From positions 1-64,000 of the forward strand of contig JABYQU010000086.1 in NCBI GenBank assembly GCA_022264855.1: a stretch of DNA of 64,000 nucleotides, read 5' to 3'. The position numbers and the translations under genes were made by a program. This stretch comes from Lenzites betulinus. Its lineage: Eukaryota > Basidiomycota > Agaricomycetes > Polyporales > Polyporaceae. The notes beneath the pieces were generated by a model. It was not told where the DNA came from. It ran no database searches and saw nothing but the letters and a program-made list of their open reading frames with translations. Positions 20,851 through 34,589 of this stretch are shown here, in pieces (the stretch's first letter is position 1; each line of letters starts with the position of its first letter).

Positions 20851-23499
20851 TCAATATCACTTTGTTAAACTTCTGCACACCCGCGGTCATCGTACTTCGA
20901 GCAATGCAAGGCCAAGAAATATATTTTCGCTGTCTATTCTACATGTGGGTGCTTGTCCGCCAATATCGAATGCAGCTGCGAGTTATCGACGGCGCAGGCA
21001 CGGCCTGGCGATGCTGCACCGACGGCCGCCGACGCAGAACACACCGTCCTTACGAGCGACGGGGCGCCCGCCTGCTAGCCCGCCCGCTGAAACGCCTTCG
21101 CGTCGCGTATGGTTGTGGGGCGGTATTTGCACGCCTGCGCCAAGCCCCGTGGCGCGTCCCCGTTGGGGGAGCGCGGGCGTCCCGGGTGGCGAAGTCGGAT
21201 GCGGGGTGGGGCCCAGGAACGGGCGGGGACAGGTTCCAGACGGGGACGAGCGGGCGGGGGTCCGTGCGTGTGTGCGGGACAGGGTGTGGGCGCGCTGTCG
21301 GATCGCGCTTGTGCGAGACGGCCCTAAATCGCAAGCGACATAAGTAGGGCACGAGCGGGAGCGCCGCGCCGCGGAACGCCCTCGTCCTCCCGGTATTCTG
21401 CTCGCTCCCTCTGCCGTCGACGACGCAGGCTCGCGGGTGAGTCTCTCCGTCTGCTTGCTAACTTGTGCTTACCTCCTTCCAGACGACGGACGTCGTGCGC
21501 GGGCTGTGGCGGCGTCGGGCGTGTCCTGTTGAAGCAAGCAAAGTGAGTGCTTCGCTTTCGTGCTCACCTGATGCACGCTGCCCGCCCCGCGTCCGCCCCG
21601 TCGCGCGTCGGGCACGCCCCCGGTGAGTGTTCTTGTGCTCGTGCGGACTATGCTGACTCCTACGTCGCAGGGCAGCTGCGAGTCGACGGCGCGACGGCAG
21701 CATGCAGGGTGTCGCGCGAAGCGGATGGGATCGAGGCCGCCTTGTCCGCGCTCGAGTTCGTTGTGCGCCCAGCAGTGAGTGCCACATTCTGCGCGACGAC
21801 GAGCTTGCTAACGTCCTCGTGTTCCCGTCCATCTTCGCAGGCGCGGGCCGCCATTGCGGGCGGGTGGGATACAAACAGGCGGCGGACTGACGTGGGAGTG
21901 TCGTTGGTCGGGGAAGGGCGGCGATGTAATACTTACAGTACATACCGGGGGCGAGGCTGCATGGCGGGGCATCGTGCTGCGAGCGACGTCAGCGAGCGGG
22001 GAGGCTTTGTTTCGAAGCCTGAGGACTTGCGGGGGCATCGGGGCGGCGTCCGGGACGAGTTCCACTCGTGCCGCAGCTGTTGCGCTGGCCTCTTTGCTGT
22101 GCGGGGTCGGGGTGCCCTTGACGACCAATTGCCCTCCCGCGCACGCGTCCGCCGTCGGCGCGCACTGCGACCGACGGGGAACAGTGCCGTGCGTCTACCG
22201 GAAGGCGCGGGCACCGTCCCGAGGCCGTCGGACGAGTTGAGATTCTGGATGTTTCTGTGGGTGCGCCCATGCCCGGCGGTCTCGACGCCCCGATTTCGAC
22301 CCTCGCGGATTGCCGCGAAACTTGCTGGGCCGGCGCACATCGTGCAGGGCGGGGCGTGTGTCGAGTGGCAGCGCGGACGGCCGCGCCGTCGTTGCTCCAC
22401 GCGCGATCTTGTGGGCGCCGACGGCCATTTTGTCGAGGGCAGGATTTGCCCGGAGCGCGTCGCGCGTCTCAGCGCCGCGAGCGCCCTCACACAGGAGTGT
22501 ATGTTCGAAGTTTTGAGTGTGCGGAAGGCGGGGCCGAGCCGCGGCGGCCGTGTCTTTGCGCGGGCGCAGGTGGCGGCGCCGAGGGGGGTGCAAACTATTT
22601 CTGCCCGGATCGCGTCGGGCGTGAGTACACAGGTGCGGGGTGTGTGGGCGAGAACGCTCACCAAGTGGCGTTGCGCGGGGATGGGTGCACCGGGAAGGAT
22701 GCGCGAATTTCTGCGCAAGTCTTCGAAAATGCATGAAATGACCGATTTTGCGAGGTCCTCCGAATCGGCTGAAAATCACAGAGCAGTCAGCGTCCGTTCA
22801 GGCGAGAGTGTGTATGAAGTCTTAGCGCGAGGGGGGAAGAAGGCGGCCGGCGGTGCGCGCTTCCCTGTTTTTACCAATGAAATCGGCCGAAAATGGTGCA
22901 AATCGAATCTTCGCGGATCACCGCTAAACTTGGTGAGTGCGTGCGGCGGAGTGCATGGGAGCTGTCGTCAAAGCGGCAGCGCGGTCGGAGGGGATGCCGA
23001 GCGCGGGGGACGGGGTCTTGTCCAGTCACGGCCAGGGCGCGGGCGCAGGGTTCCGCGGCGGCACACATGGCGCGCTACGTGTGGGGTGGCTCGCCGAGGT
23101 CGTGTAGGGCTGCCGTTGAAGTTGGGAGGGCGCACGGCCGGTATTACGCGCGGAAATCGAATATTTCACAAATAATGCCCTAAAATCAGAGCATTGTGAG
23201 CGTAATTTACACGCGCGCGGTCTGGAAACTCACCAGGTACGACGTCGAGGCCATGTGCACATGTCTAGAGGGCGTCCGAGGTGCGCGATCGACGGCGCGG
23301 GGCGCGCGCGGTCGCGTCGCCGGCCGTCCTCATCCGCGCGGCGTGGTCAATGGGAGACGCACGCGGCGGCGCGGCGGCGCGCCATGGCACGATCCTCCAT
23401 GTCCGCACCGACGTCGCGCTCGGGGGAGGGTGTGCACGCAGGCTTGTCACCGCCTGCGCTTGCCGCATGCCCGCTGCCGTCACTTCCGACCCCCTCAAT

Positions 23500-24135
23500 C
23501 TAGTACTCGCCATCCGAATACCCACCAGGGGTCCCTCTTCCATTCGACCGCGCGGGGCCGGGGATAGGCACAGGAGAGTCCGAGGTGTCCCTCACATCCA
23601 TCCGATCGCCGTCTTGGTATTCCTGGATCGCAAACGCGCCGTGGTTCTCCGGCAGCGGGGGCAGGATGACCATATCCTCCATCTCGGCGTCGAGGTCCTC
23701 TACGACGGCTGCGGACGCGGCACGCGATACGGCTGGGGCCGGTGGGGCACGACGCGCACGAGAGGCTAGGCGGCTGGATGCAGCAGGACCGGTTGCGGTG
23801 CGGGCGACAGCGACGGCGGGGGCATAGGAAGATGCAGCTGCGACAGTGCCGGCGGAGCGGCGTCTGCGGAGCATCTGGGAAAAACCTGGGGTCGAGTTGG
23901 ACTGGGAGACGGACTGCTGGAGGTTGGCGGTCGCTGGCTGGGCTGCTGGGCGACGACGGTGTCCTGAGGAGTGGTCGGCGGGGGCGATGGCGGGCGGAGG
24001 AGAGTCTCTGTCAGCGTGCGGTGGAGAGCGGTGAGACTGGGCCTTGCGCGCAGAAAGGAACCGAGAATGGGCTGGCGGGCAGAGGGCGAAGCGAGTCCGC
24101 GAGAGCCGTCGTCCGAGAACGTCGCGATCACCCAC
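23500..24135 (-). CDS. Hypothetical protein, 211 aa, copy 2
   Basis: The same 211 residues as copy 1, with the same mirrored CCAAT boxes upstream (24164-24171 and 24189-24196). Confidence 0.5.
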   Translation of the reverse strand: MGDRDVLGRRLSRTRFALCPPAHSRFLSARKAQSHRSPPHADRDSPPPAIAPADHSSGHRRRPAAQPATANLQQSVSQSNSTPGFSQMLRRRRSAGTVAAASSYAPAVAVARTATGPAASSRLASRARRAPPAPAVSRAASAAVVEDLDAEMEDMVILPPLPENHGAFAIQEYQDGDRMDVRDTSDSPVPIPGPARSNGRGTPGGYSDGEY

Positions 24136-24255
24136 CCCGCACGCGCCCTCCAGTTATCGCGCCCTGATTGGCAGGGGTCAGCGCCTATCCAATCAGCTGA
24201 CAAAACAGCCACCTGAACTCAATCCACCATGTCGCGTCTGCGACAACTCGACGCT

Positions 24256-24360
24256 GACGAGGGCGTTGATGCCCATGGCGAAGCCGACGACGCCAAAGGC
24301 GAAGGTGAGGAAGAGGGATGCGAGACGCGCGGACTTGTAGGGGGCGGTAGCGGCGAACAT
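24256..24360 (-). pseudogene. Truncated membrane-protein exon, copy 2
   Basis: Same 35 codons and same junction as copy 1. Confidence 0.55.
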
Positions 24361-25202
24361 TGCAGCGCGTTCGTCAGGGGGATAGCGCGGGCGGCGGGAG
24401 GGGAGACGGACGGAGCAAAGGACGCGTGCGGGGCGTCGAGAGGGCGTCGCGCGGATTATAAGGCGGATCGGCGGGCATGGCAGAAATTGGATTCGAGAAA
24501 GCGCAAGGACACATGACGGACCCCGCAATCCTCCCTCTCTGGGCATGCTCTTGCCCGCTTCCGGACGTCCTCTCTCCCCGCGGCACGCGCGTCGATCGCG
24601 CTCCTGCGTCACTCGTCCTCTCCATCTCCCTCCCGTGACCGCACCGCGTCAGAGCGCACGACACACCCCTGTCTCCCCGTCCTTGTCTGCGCCCCGCCGT
24701 CGCCCTCGACCGTCGGCGTCGTCGCCCTCGACGTCCCCCCTCCGTGCGACCAGCCCTCGCACCCCCAGGCGCCTGGAAAAAGTCGTAGAGCCGTCGCACG
24801 ACCGCATGCGACGCCACAACCCGTTGGGGGAAGGCTCAGTCCCGCTTTGAGGCACGGCGATCCTGCGCAAGTCAGCTGTGCGCCCACACCCACGCTAAAC
24901 ATTCTTGCGCCATCTCGCAGTCGCGCGCGGCCTGTGATTCTCGCGTGCAGTCAGCAGCTGTGAGCCTGACATAACAGCCACCTGAACCCAATCCACCATG
25001 TCGCGTCTCCTCCGTAACATCATCGAGCCGCGTAAAGTACGACGAATCGTACGAGGCTCTCTGCGATGGGTACGTAGCTAGGCCACATGACTGAATATTG
25101 ATGATATATGATAGTCCAAGCAGCTTTGTAGAACAAGCGCAGGACGTGCGCACAAGTACCCACATGCCACAGAAGCAATACACGCAGGCCCACCCAGCCC
25201 TC

Positions 25203-26692
25203 TTACGCCTTCTTCGCGAGAATCATCGCGAGCGGCCACTCGATGTCGATAGGGTCCGCGTCCTGCGGCACCTCCGCGCGGCCCTCCGCGCGCGCGACCT
25301 CCGCCTTGAGGCTGCGCCAGAAGCGCACCGCGATGTCGCCGTCCGGCCGCTGCAGGTCCTCGGGGAACTTCTCGTGGAACGTGTGCAGCGGGCTCCAGGT
25401 GCGGAAGTAGCCCAGGAGCTCCTCCCAGGTCATCCGCTTGCGCAGGATCACCGGGCGCGCGTCTGGCAGGTCGGGGTAGTGCGGCGCTGATGCAGCGATC
25501 GGTCACCATATGTTCCGCGGTGCGTTGTATAGCGAGATGCGCACCTGTGAAGTAGACACGCTCAAACTCGCTGAACTTCCCCGGGACGCCCTCGCGCGGG
25601 TCCGGGACCGCGACCAGGTGCTCGTCGAGGATGGTCCGCCCCGGGCGCTCCCAGTACGTCCCAAGCGAGTTAGCAGCGTCCGCCCCCTGCGCGTAGTCGT
25701 TGATGATCCGGGTGGCAGACGGGAAGCGCGAGAGGCGGAATTCCGAGTATCCCTGCGCAGGTCTAGTCAGTCTCGCTGCTGCTGCTGCTGCTGCTCCGGT
25801 GTCCTCGGCGTGTGCGGCGCAACCCCGCGCGGGGGCAACGCGGGGTTGCGCCGCATGCACGCGTAGGAGGTACTACGCACCCACGCGGCGAATGTGCCGT
25901 TCTTGCGGAGCACGCGCGCTACCTCCGGCCAGAACTTGTCCCACTTGAACCAATGGCACGCCTGTGCTGGGTACGCGTGACGTTCGTAAGCACAAAATCC
26001 CCTTGCACGGCACGGGCTAGTTGAGTGAGAACATACCGGCGATGATGAGGTCGACGCTCCCGTCCTGCAAGGACGCGAGGTCCTCCGCGGGCGACTGCAC
26101 GAACTCGATCTGTTTGAACAGGTCGAGCCCCGCGAGGCGCGTCTTGACGCTCTCGCGCGCCTGCTCGATCATGCGCGCGCTCGGGTCGACGCCGACGATG
26201 TGGCGGAAGGGCGTGAGCTCGACGGTGGCTTGGCCTGCGCAGCGACGTTAGCGTTAGCGAATTGGCCACTGTGGCAAGATCCGTTTGGCAGCGCTGGGGA
26301 GACACGGGTGCATGTTACATCATGGCACTTGTCCATGTACAGGCTGCAGACTGCAGATAGACTCCGCAGATGGCAGAGAGGACTCGCAGTGCATGACTTC
26401 TCATACATAAACCCCTCATCTTTGTCTCCTCTGCGCCACAAAAGAAGATGAAGACGCACCTGTGCCGCAGCCCACGTCCACGGCCGTGTCCCACCGCGCG
26501 CCCTGCGTGCGCTCGTGGAACTTGAAGACGAAGTCGAACAGCTGCTTTGGGTATGTCGGACGGCCTATCCAGACACGGATCGCGGGTTCGCATGCCGTTA
26601 GCTCCGTCCATTGCGTGTGTATTCCGAGCGAAGCGGCACTCACTGGACGCGTACTTCGCCGCGTTGAACGTCGCCTTGCCGAACGTTGCCAT
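25203..26692 (-). CDS. SAM-dependent methyltransferase, copy 3 (complete, variant allele)
   Basis: This copy has the same six exons as copy 2 but no transposon, so intron 2 is about 225 bp. It is a variant allele: relative to copy 2 it has G80S, S91F and H211R, a synonymous change at F5, and stop codon TAA instead of TAG. The SAM motif is unchanged and all exons are open, so a 309-aa product is expected. Its 3' flank carries the 318-bp spacer deletion, linking this allele to that deletion here and in copy 5. Confidence 0.88.
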
Positions 26693-27627
26693 CTTGAAGT
26701 TGAATCTAAGCGGGATTACAAGTGTTCGGAATATGGGTTGTGTACTGGATGAAGGCAATGCCGCGCGCGGAGGTGGCGGTGCGGCGGGCGGAGGAATGCG
26801 ATCTCGATTCGCGGGGCATCGTGCGGGGAGGCGTTGGATCTCCCTGATGCATTCGTGGACTCTGCGTCGAGGGGGGGCTTGTTGGCGTCGAGGGGGATTG
26901 TTGGCGTGCGAGGGGTGGGGAGGGGTGGGCTAATTTGCACGCGGTGGGGCACACGAAACTCGGTGAAAGACTCGTGTATTGGTGTACTACAACAGCGCAC
27001 TCGTCGTGCTACAAGCCAGCGCAATCGGCGCACTCGCAGACCGCGCAAATACACGCCGCGCAGACTCTGCGCACACAGACAGACACGGGCGCTTAATACG
27101 ACCCATCTCGCACGCACAAGTCCGCCCGCCTCTCTCTTCCGTACCGCGATGACCCTCTGCCGTACTTCCTGCGCTCGCCCCGCTCGCCCTCTGACGATCT
27201 TGCACACCCCGCTACGACGCGCCACGCCGCACTCGCATCGGCACACGTCCGTTGGCCGCGAGGTAAGCACTTTGCAAACACCTTTGCCTCCTCCCGCTGA
27301 AACAAGTCCGTTAGCGCGCGCGCACAGAAAACGCGCATGGGAGCACCTGCATCGAGGCGCATCGGCCACGCCAGCGCCGTTGAAGTCAGCCACGCGCACA
27401 CACCCGGGAGCGAGCAAAAACGGAGCCTTTGCGCACCTCCCATCTCACGGGCGCCTAAAACGCCATTCCGCGACTTCTTGTCTCCGCCGCCTCTCTTGCT
27501 TGCGCTCCCATCTGCCTCTCTCCATCTGGTGTCCCGCCCGCGCCGTCCGCCCTCAATTTTGCGTCGCCGCGCACTGTGCCGAGTCAGCTGGAACGGCGAG
27601 TCTCCGATACCATGCAAGTACTTACCT

Positions 27628-29856
27628 TTATGTCGCCGTTCCTCTCGTCGGTGCGCCCGCCGGAGCCTCGCCGGCGTGTTCACGTCGACGCCGGCACGCG
27701 CGAAGGCGTCCGCGCGAGCAGAGTTTTTGTCGCGGACTTGAGCGCGTTGCGCTGCAGGCCCCCGCACGACGAGAAGGGAGGCCCCGAGCGTCGTGCTTCG
27801 CGCGCGAGGTGCCGCCAAGGCCGGTAGTGTGCATCTTGCTGCGAGGAGGCAGCCGGACCTTGAACAGAGCCGGCTGGCCGCGCGCGCCTCGCGCATCAAC
27901 GTAGGTGGGACGTGGCCGGCGTCGTGCAATGGAGAGGCGTTGGTGGGAGAGCGGCGGAAAAGGGAGGCGCGACTCGGCGTGCGATCCGAGTGGGCGCGAC
28001 GACGGCGAGAGCAAGGCCCGGGGGAAGACCCGCCCCGCGAGCGCAGGTGGGAGGCCGCCGCGACATGGCTCGACGCGACGAGACGTCGCTCGCGCGCGGC
28101 CGGAGAACGACGTGGGTGGGAGGCGCATGATGAGCGGCGCCGAGGGTATGTGCGTGAGGCGGCGCGGGATGTGCGGAGTGTACAAGAGCCCCGGTGGCCG
28201 CGCAACGACGAGACGTAGTCGTCGACGGCAAGAGCGAGGCCCGGGGTGAATACTCGCCCCGCGAGCACGCCGTGAGCACGAACGCAGGCCGGGAGGCCGC
28301 CGCGGCGTTGTACGATGTATGCGACAAGGAGTCGCTCGCACGCAGACGGCAAACGACGTCGGTGGGAGGCGCAGAACGGTGGGAGGCGTGCCGTGGCGCG
28401 CGCCGGCGGCGAGCGATGTGAGAACGCTTGCCTGGTCGCCGCCTGGAACTCGCAGGGCTTCCTTGCACTGTATGAGTACGATCCGAAGCGAGCGAAGGCT
28501 GATAAACGTACCAGGACGACTTCACAGCGCGACGCCAGCTCCGCGGCGGCATCTGGGAGCTGGGCTTGGTCCTCGCCGACGCAACAAGAGCCAACGATGC
28601 TCTCCACGAGCTCAGCAACGCAGCGCGCGAGCGTCGCGATGCTACTAATAGGTGGTAAGCACCTTCGAAACACTTTTCAAGTGGCAGAGTACTCACAAGA
28701 CCTCAGCACCGGCCTGCGCGAAGCACAGCGCGCCGCACACGAAGTGGACGAGCCCCGGGGCATGCTGTGGGCCTCGGAATCGTCCCGGCGCCGAAGAATA
28801 CAACGCACGCCGCGCGCGGCGCGGCGCGGTACTGAGGGGACAACGTAAGCGTCTTCCAATCGCTCCCAGAGCAACACAAGTACTCACCATGCTCCTTTGC
28901 CGGCGAAATCTCATCCAGCTCGTTCGCTAAGGGCCTCCCGGACAAGGCAGACTCCTGCCCGCTTGCCAGGGACCTCCCGGACAGCGCAGACGTCCCCAGG
29001 GCGGACGTCTGCGGCGGGCACATCGCATGGGCCCGGCTGATGCGAGGAGAGCCCCCGGAACTCTTCGCGAGCTCAGCAGCGCCGCGCGCTGCCCGCGCGA
29101 GCGTCGAAATGCTGCTCACAAATGGTAAGTCCTTTGGAAAGACTTCTCAAGTGGCGGGATACTCACAAGACCTCGGCGCCGGCCCGCGCGAAGCACAGTG
29201 CGCCGCGCGCGAAGTGGGCTCGCACCGGGGTATGATATAAGCTTCGGGAACGTGCCGGCGCCGAAGAATACAGCGCACGCCACGCGCGGCGCTGTGAGCA
29301 GAACGTAAGCGTCTTCGAATCACTCCCGAAGCGACAGGGCACTCACCATGCTCCCTCGCAGGCGAAAAACCGTCCCACTCGTTCGCTACGGGCCTCCCGG
29401 ATCGGCCACACTCCCGCCCGTTCGCCAGGGACCTCCCGGACAGTGCAGACGTCCCCGGGCGGACGTCTGCCGCGGGCACGTCGCAGGAGGCGGCGCCGGC
29501 CGCTCTTGCACGCGCCGCGCGACGTCGGCCTGCCTGGGGCCCATGGTAAGAGCCCGGGCATCGTCCCGGAGCTCCAGGATACTGCGCCGTGCTGTAGATA
29601 GAATGTAAGTGCCTTCGAATCGCTCCCAAAGCGACGGGATACTCACCGTGTTCCTTCGCCACCCTCCAGCCCGTTTGCTATGCGCCTCCCGCGGGCCCAT
29701 CGCAGCAGTCGGGGGCGGCTGCTCTTGCACGCCAGAGGGGGGAATGGCTCCCGGGAGGCGAGAGGAGGTGAGTGGAGGAGGAGGAGTCCATCTGCGGCGT
29801 GTGGGCGGGTGTGTCTCCGCTGGCACCGCGCCGTTCGGACGTCCGACGTCCGACAT
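27628..29856 (-). pseudogene. Decayed exon-cassette gene, copy 3 (variant)
   Basis: The variant form shared with unit 5. The cassette near 29170-29310 is about 24 bp shorter than in unit 1 through loss of part of a GC-rich run, and several substitutions occur in the exons at 28905-29100. The donor downstream of the 277-residue exon reads AAAGGTAAGT here, a better splice site than in unit 1. Confidence 0.45.
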
Positions 29857-30619
29857 CCTGATAGGCGGGACGTGCAGGTAAGTGACAATAGAGCTGCGCG
29901 CGGCCGCACAAGCGGAAGACAGTAAGTTGATCGTTTCAATATCCGGCCGCGGCCGCGGTGCACCCCGCTAGCTGACAGAATATTGTTTCAGGGTGTTTGC
30001 CTGCGGAGACTAATGTGAGTGGCCATCGCCACTCCATTCCAGGTCAGCACGACGGCGTCGGGTGTGCTGCCGAACGCGATCCTGCGTCCGGGAGCACATC
30101 CATGCCAACCCTCCCTCCGCCATTGGCCACAGCCCCGGCAGGCCGCGCCCTTCTCGACGCCTCCGCCGCACGACGGGGTGCACCCCCGCCCACCCGGTAA
30201 GTCCCCGTTTCCCACAGCGACGCGCCCCCGCCTGGTGCGCCCCTCGACGGGGATCACCCTCGGGTACTGTGGACATTCAGTACCGACGTCCTGTCGGCAC
30301 TGGAGATCCACCGGGCCCATGGGCGATCCCCCATAGCGTCCCCCACTCATCCCATTGCGCCCATGCGCAAAGGCTGTCAAATATATTGTTTGAGTGTGCT
30401 TCAAGACCACAGAGTGAGTACTAGTAGTCTACTGAGTGCAAGTGTGAATAAGGTGCAGCTAGCATGGTTCATCTAAAATTGAGCGATCTCGGAGTACTTG
30501 AAACTTAGAAGCAACCTTCGCAATATGCGGCGGGCGAACCTCGCCGCTGCCCGCCGATATGATATTCGCGTTTCCCCTCGGAACACGCAAAATAGAGCGT
30601 GTATCCTAGTAGGTACAGG

Positions 30620-31975
30620 TGAGTATGTAGGGTACATCGGCGTGCTACAACGACTGCATCCCCCTGCGCCGCGGCGGCTCGCGCGCGAGTGAACGAACAC
30701 GGTGAGCGAGCGGGAAGGTACTAGTACCGGGGCAGCCCATCGATATCGGACGCAGTACTGTCCCAAAGGCGTCCACCCTTCCCACTTGGCGTGGGTACCG
30801 CGCTTCGAATAACTCGCTCTGTGTGGATATCGTGGATAACATAAATAATCTCGTAGCTCGTCGAAATAATGCGAACGTGAGAAGCACACATGGCTGATCC
30901 CGGAACGGAATATCGGGCGGCGCGGAGCATACGCAAAGATGCTAGAATTACTGCTTGCACTCGCGCGCAGGTATGGGAGGTTGTACGTTTACTCGCGCGG
31001 CAGCCAGTCCAAGTACGCCCAGCATCGGAACGTGTTTATCGCGACTGGTTGACGTGCTACACCGAGTGCACACAACGGAACCTCGCGTGCAGCTGAACGA
31101 GCATGGCAAGCGAGAGGGGAAGGTGCCGCGTTAGCCCAGAACATACTCGCACGGCATGTCGAAATATTGTGGGTGGAATAAAGCGTGTCTGTGCGATCCC
31201 GGAACGAAATGTCGGGCGGCGCGGAGTATACGCAGAGCTGCTAAAATTGCTACTTGTACGCGCGCACCGACTACGTTTATTCGCGGGGCAGTCCGAGTGC
31301 ACCCAGCGTCGGAACTTGGTTATCGCGACTGGTCGGCGTGCTACAGCGACTGCATGCAGCGGAAGCTCGCGCGCGAGTGAACGAGCATGGCGAGCGAGAG
31401 GGGAAGGTATCGCGTTAGCTTAGAATATAATCGCGCGGCCTGCAGAAATATTGTGAGTGCAAGAACGCATGCGTGCGCGATCCCAGAGCCAACTTGGGGC
31501 GGCGCGGAGCAAGCTTCGGAGTCGATATGCAGAGCTGCTAGAATTATTACTGCATCCGCGCGCAAGTACAGGAAGTGGTATGTATTTCGGCAGGGCATTC
31601 CGAGGATGGCCAGCATTGGAATGGCAACTGGTCGATAAGTGCCCGGCTGCGTGCATTCTCACCTTAAACTGTCTATGCACGCGAGATATATGGGCGCACG
31701 CAGCTCGGTAGGCGCAAACCTTGCTCAAAGTTACCTGGTTAAAACCGCGCGCCCGCGGCGCACGCTGAAGAAGCCGCAGAATATGTTTCAGCGCAGATGT
31801 GGGAGGTGATATGTATATTCGCGAGGCTGTCCGAGGATGGCTAACGTCGGAATGGGTTTATGGCAAGTGGTCGATAGATTCCGGATACTCGTATGGCGTA
31901 GCATCCTCACCTTAAACCAACTATGCTCACGAGATATGTGGATGCACACAGCTAGATACACGCAAGCCTCGCTCA
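30620..31975. repeat. Degenerate ~290-bp tandem repeats, unit 3
   Basis: The unit 1 subtype of the array, with extra one-base indels (for example near 30716, 31551 and 31742). Confidence 0.7.
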
Positions 31976-34589
31976 ATATCACTTTGTTAAACTTCTGCAC
32001 ACCCGCGGTCATCGTACTTCGAGCAATGCAAGGCCAAGAAATATATTTTCGCTGTCTATTCTACATGTGGGTGCTTGTCCGCCAATATCGAATGCAGCTG
32101 CGAGTTATCGACGGCGCAGGCACGGCCTGGCGATGCTGCACCGACGGCCGCCGACGCAGAACACACCGTCCTTACGAGCGACGGGGCGCCCGCCTGCTAG
32201 CCCGCCCGCTGAAACGCCTTCGCGTCGCGTATGGTTGTGGGGCGGTATTTGCACGCCTGCGCCAAGCCCCGTGGCGCGTCCCCGTTGGGGAGCGCGGGCG
32301 TCCCGGGTGGCGAAGTCGGATGCGGGTGGGGCCCAGGAACGGCGGGGACAGGTTCCAGACGGGGACGAGCGGGCGGGGTCCGTGCGTGTGTGCGGACAGG
32401 GTGTGGGCGCGCTGTCGGATCGCGCTTGTGCGAGACGGCCCTAAATCGCAAGCGACATAAGTAGGGCACGAGCGGGAGCGCCGCGCCGCGGAACGCCCTC
32501 GTCCTCCCGGTATTCTGCTCGCTCCCTCTGCCGTCGACGACGCAGGCTCGCGGGTGAGTCTCTCCGTCTGCTTGCTAACTTGTGCTTACCTCCTTCCAGA
32601 CGACGGACGTCGTGCGCGGGCTGTGGCGGCGTCGGGCGTGTCCTGTTGAAGCAAGCAAAGTGAGTGCTTCGCTTTCGTGCTCACCTGATGCACGCTGCCC
32701 GCCCCGCGTCCCGCCCCGTCGCGCGTCGGGCACGCCCCCGGTGAGTGTTCTTGTGCTCGTGCGGACTATGCTGACTCCTACGTCGCAGGGCAGCTGCGAG
32801 TCGACGGCGCGACGGCAGCATGCAGGGTGTCGCGCGAAGCGGATGGGATCGAGGCCGCCTTGTCCGCGCTCGAGTTCATTGTGCGCCCAGCAGTGAGTGC
32901 CACATTCTGCGCGACGACGAGCTTGCTAACGTCCTCGTGTTCCCGTCCATCTTCGCAGGCGCGGGCCGCCATTGCGGGCGGGTGGGATACAAACAGGCGG
33001 CGGACTGACGTGGGAGTGTCGTTGTCGGGGAAGGGCGGCGATGTAATACTTACAGTACATACCGGGGGCGAGGCTGCATGCGGGGCATCGTGCTGCGAGC
33101 GACGTCAGCGAGCGGGGAGGCTTTGTTTCGAAGCCTGAGGACTTGCGGGGGCATCGGGGCGGCGTCCGGGACGAGTTCCACTCGTGCCGCGGCTGTTGCG
33201 CTGGCCTCTTTGCTGTGCGGGGTCGGGGTGCCCTTGACGACCAATTGCCCTCCCGCGCACGCGTCCGCCGTCGGCGCGCACTGCGACCGACGGGGAACGG
33301 TGCGTGCGTCTACCGGAAGGCGCGGGCACCGTCCCGCGGCCGTCGGACGAGTTGAGATTTTGGATGTTTCTGTGGGTGCGCCCATGCCCGCGGTCTCGAC
33401 GCCCCGATTTCGACCCTCGCGGATTGCCGCGAAACTTGCTGGGCCGGCGCACATCGTGCAGGGCTGGGCGTGTGTCGATGGCAGCGCGGACGGCCGCGCC
33501 GTCGTTGTCCACGCGCGATCTTGTGGGCGCCGACGGCCATTTTGTCGAGGGCAGGATTTGCCCGGAGCGCGTCCGCGTCTCAGCGCCGCGAGCGCCCTCA
33601 CACAGGAGTGTATGTTCGAAGTTTTGAGTGTGCGGAAGGCGGGGCCGAGCCGCGGCGGCCGTGTCTTTGCGCGGGCGCAGGTGGCGGCGCCGAGGGGGGT
33701 GCAAACTATTTCTGCCCGGATCGCGTCGGGCGTGAGTACACAGGTGCGGGGTGTGTGGGCGAGAACGCTCACCAAGTGGCGTTGCGCGGGGATGGGTGCA
33801 CCGGGAAGGATGCGCGAATTTCTGCGCAAGTCTTCGAAAATGCATGAAATGACCGATTTTGCGAGGTCCTCCGAATCGGCTGAAAATCACAGAGCAGTCA
33901 GCGTCCGTTCAGGCGAGAGTGTGTATGAAGTCTTAGCGCGAGGGGGGAAGAAGGCGGCCGGCGGTGCGCGCTTCCCTGTTTTACCAATGAAATCGGCCGA
34001 AAATGGTGCAAATCGAATCTTCGCGGATCACCGCTAAACTTGGTGAGTGCGTGCGGCGGAGTGCATGGGAGCTGTCGTCAAAGCGGCAGCGCGGTCGGAG
34101 GGGATGCCGAGCGCGGGGGACGGGGTCTTGTCCAGTCACGGCCAGGGCGCGGGCGCAGGGTTCCGCGGCGGCACGCATGGCGCGCTACGTGTGGGGTGGC
34201 TCGCCGAGGTCGTGTAGGGTGCCGTTGAAGTTGGGAGGGCGCACGGCCGGTATTACGCGCGGAAATCGAATATTTCACAAATAATGCCCTAAAATCAGAG
34301 CATTGTGAGCGTAATTTACACGCGCGCGGTCCTGGAAACTCACCAGGTACGACGTCGAGGCCATGTGCACATGTCTAGAGGGCGTCCGAGGTGCGCGATC
34401 GACGGCGCGGGGCGCGCGCGGTCGCGTCGCCGGCCGTCCTCATCCGCGCGGCGTGGTCAATGGGAGACGCACGCGGCGGCGCGGCGGCGCGCCATGGCAC
34501 GATCCTCCATGTCCGCACCGACGTCGCGCTCGGGGGAGGGTGTGCACGCAGGCTTGTCACCGCCTGCGCTTGCCGCATGCCCGCTGCCG

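Larger units (their letters stand above)
12921..25457. repeat. Tandem unit 2 (12,537 bp)
   Basis: This is a second copy, nearly identical to unit 1 over its first ~6 kb and carrying the intronic transposon. It differs by a shorter subtype of the ~290-bp repeat block (about 18.9-20.6 kb; shared with unit 5) and by the 318-bp spacer deletion at its right end (shared with unit 4). Confidence 0.97.
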
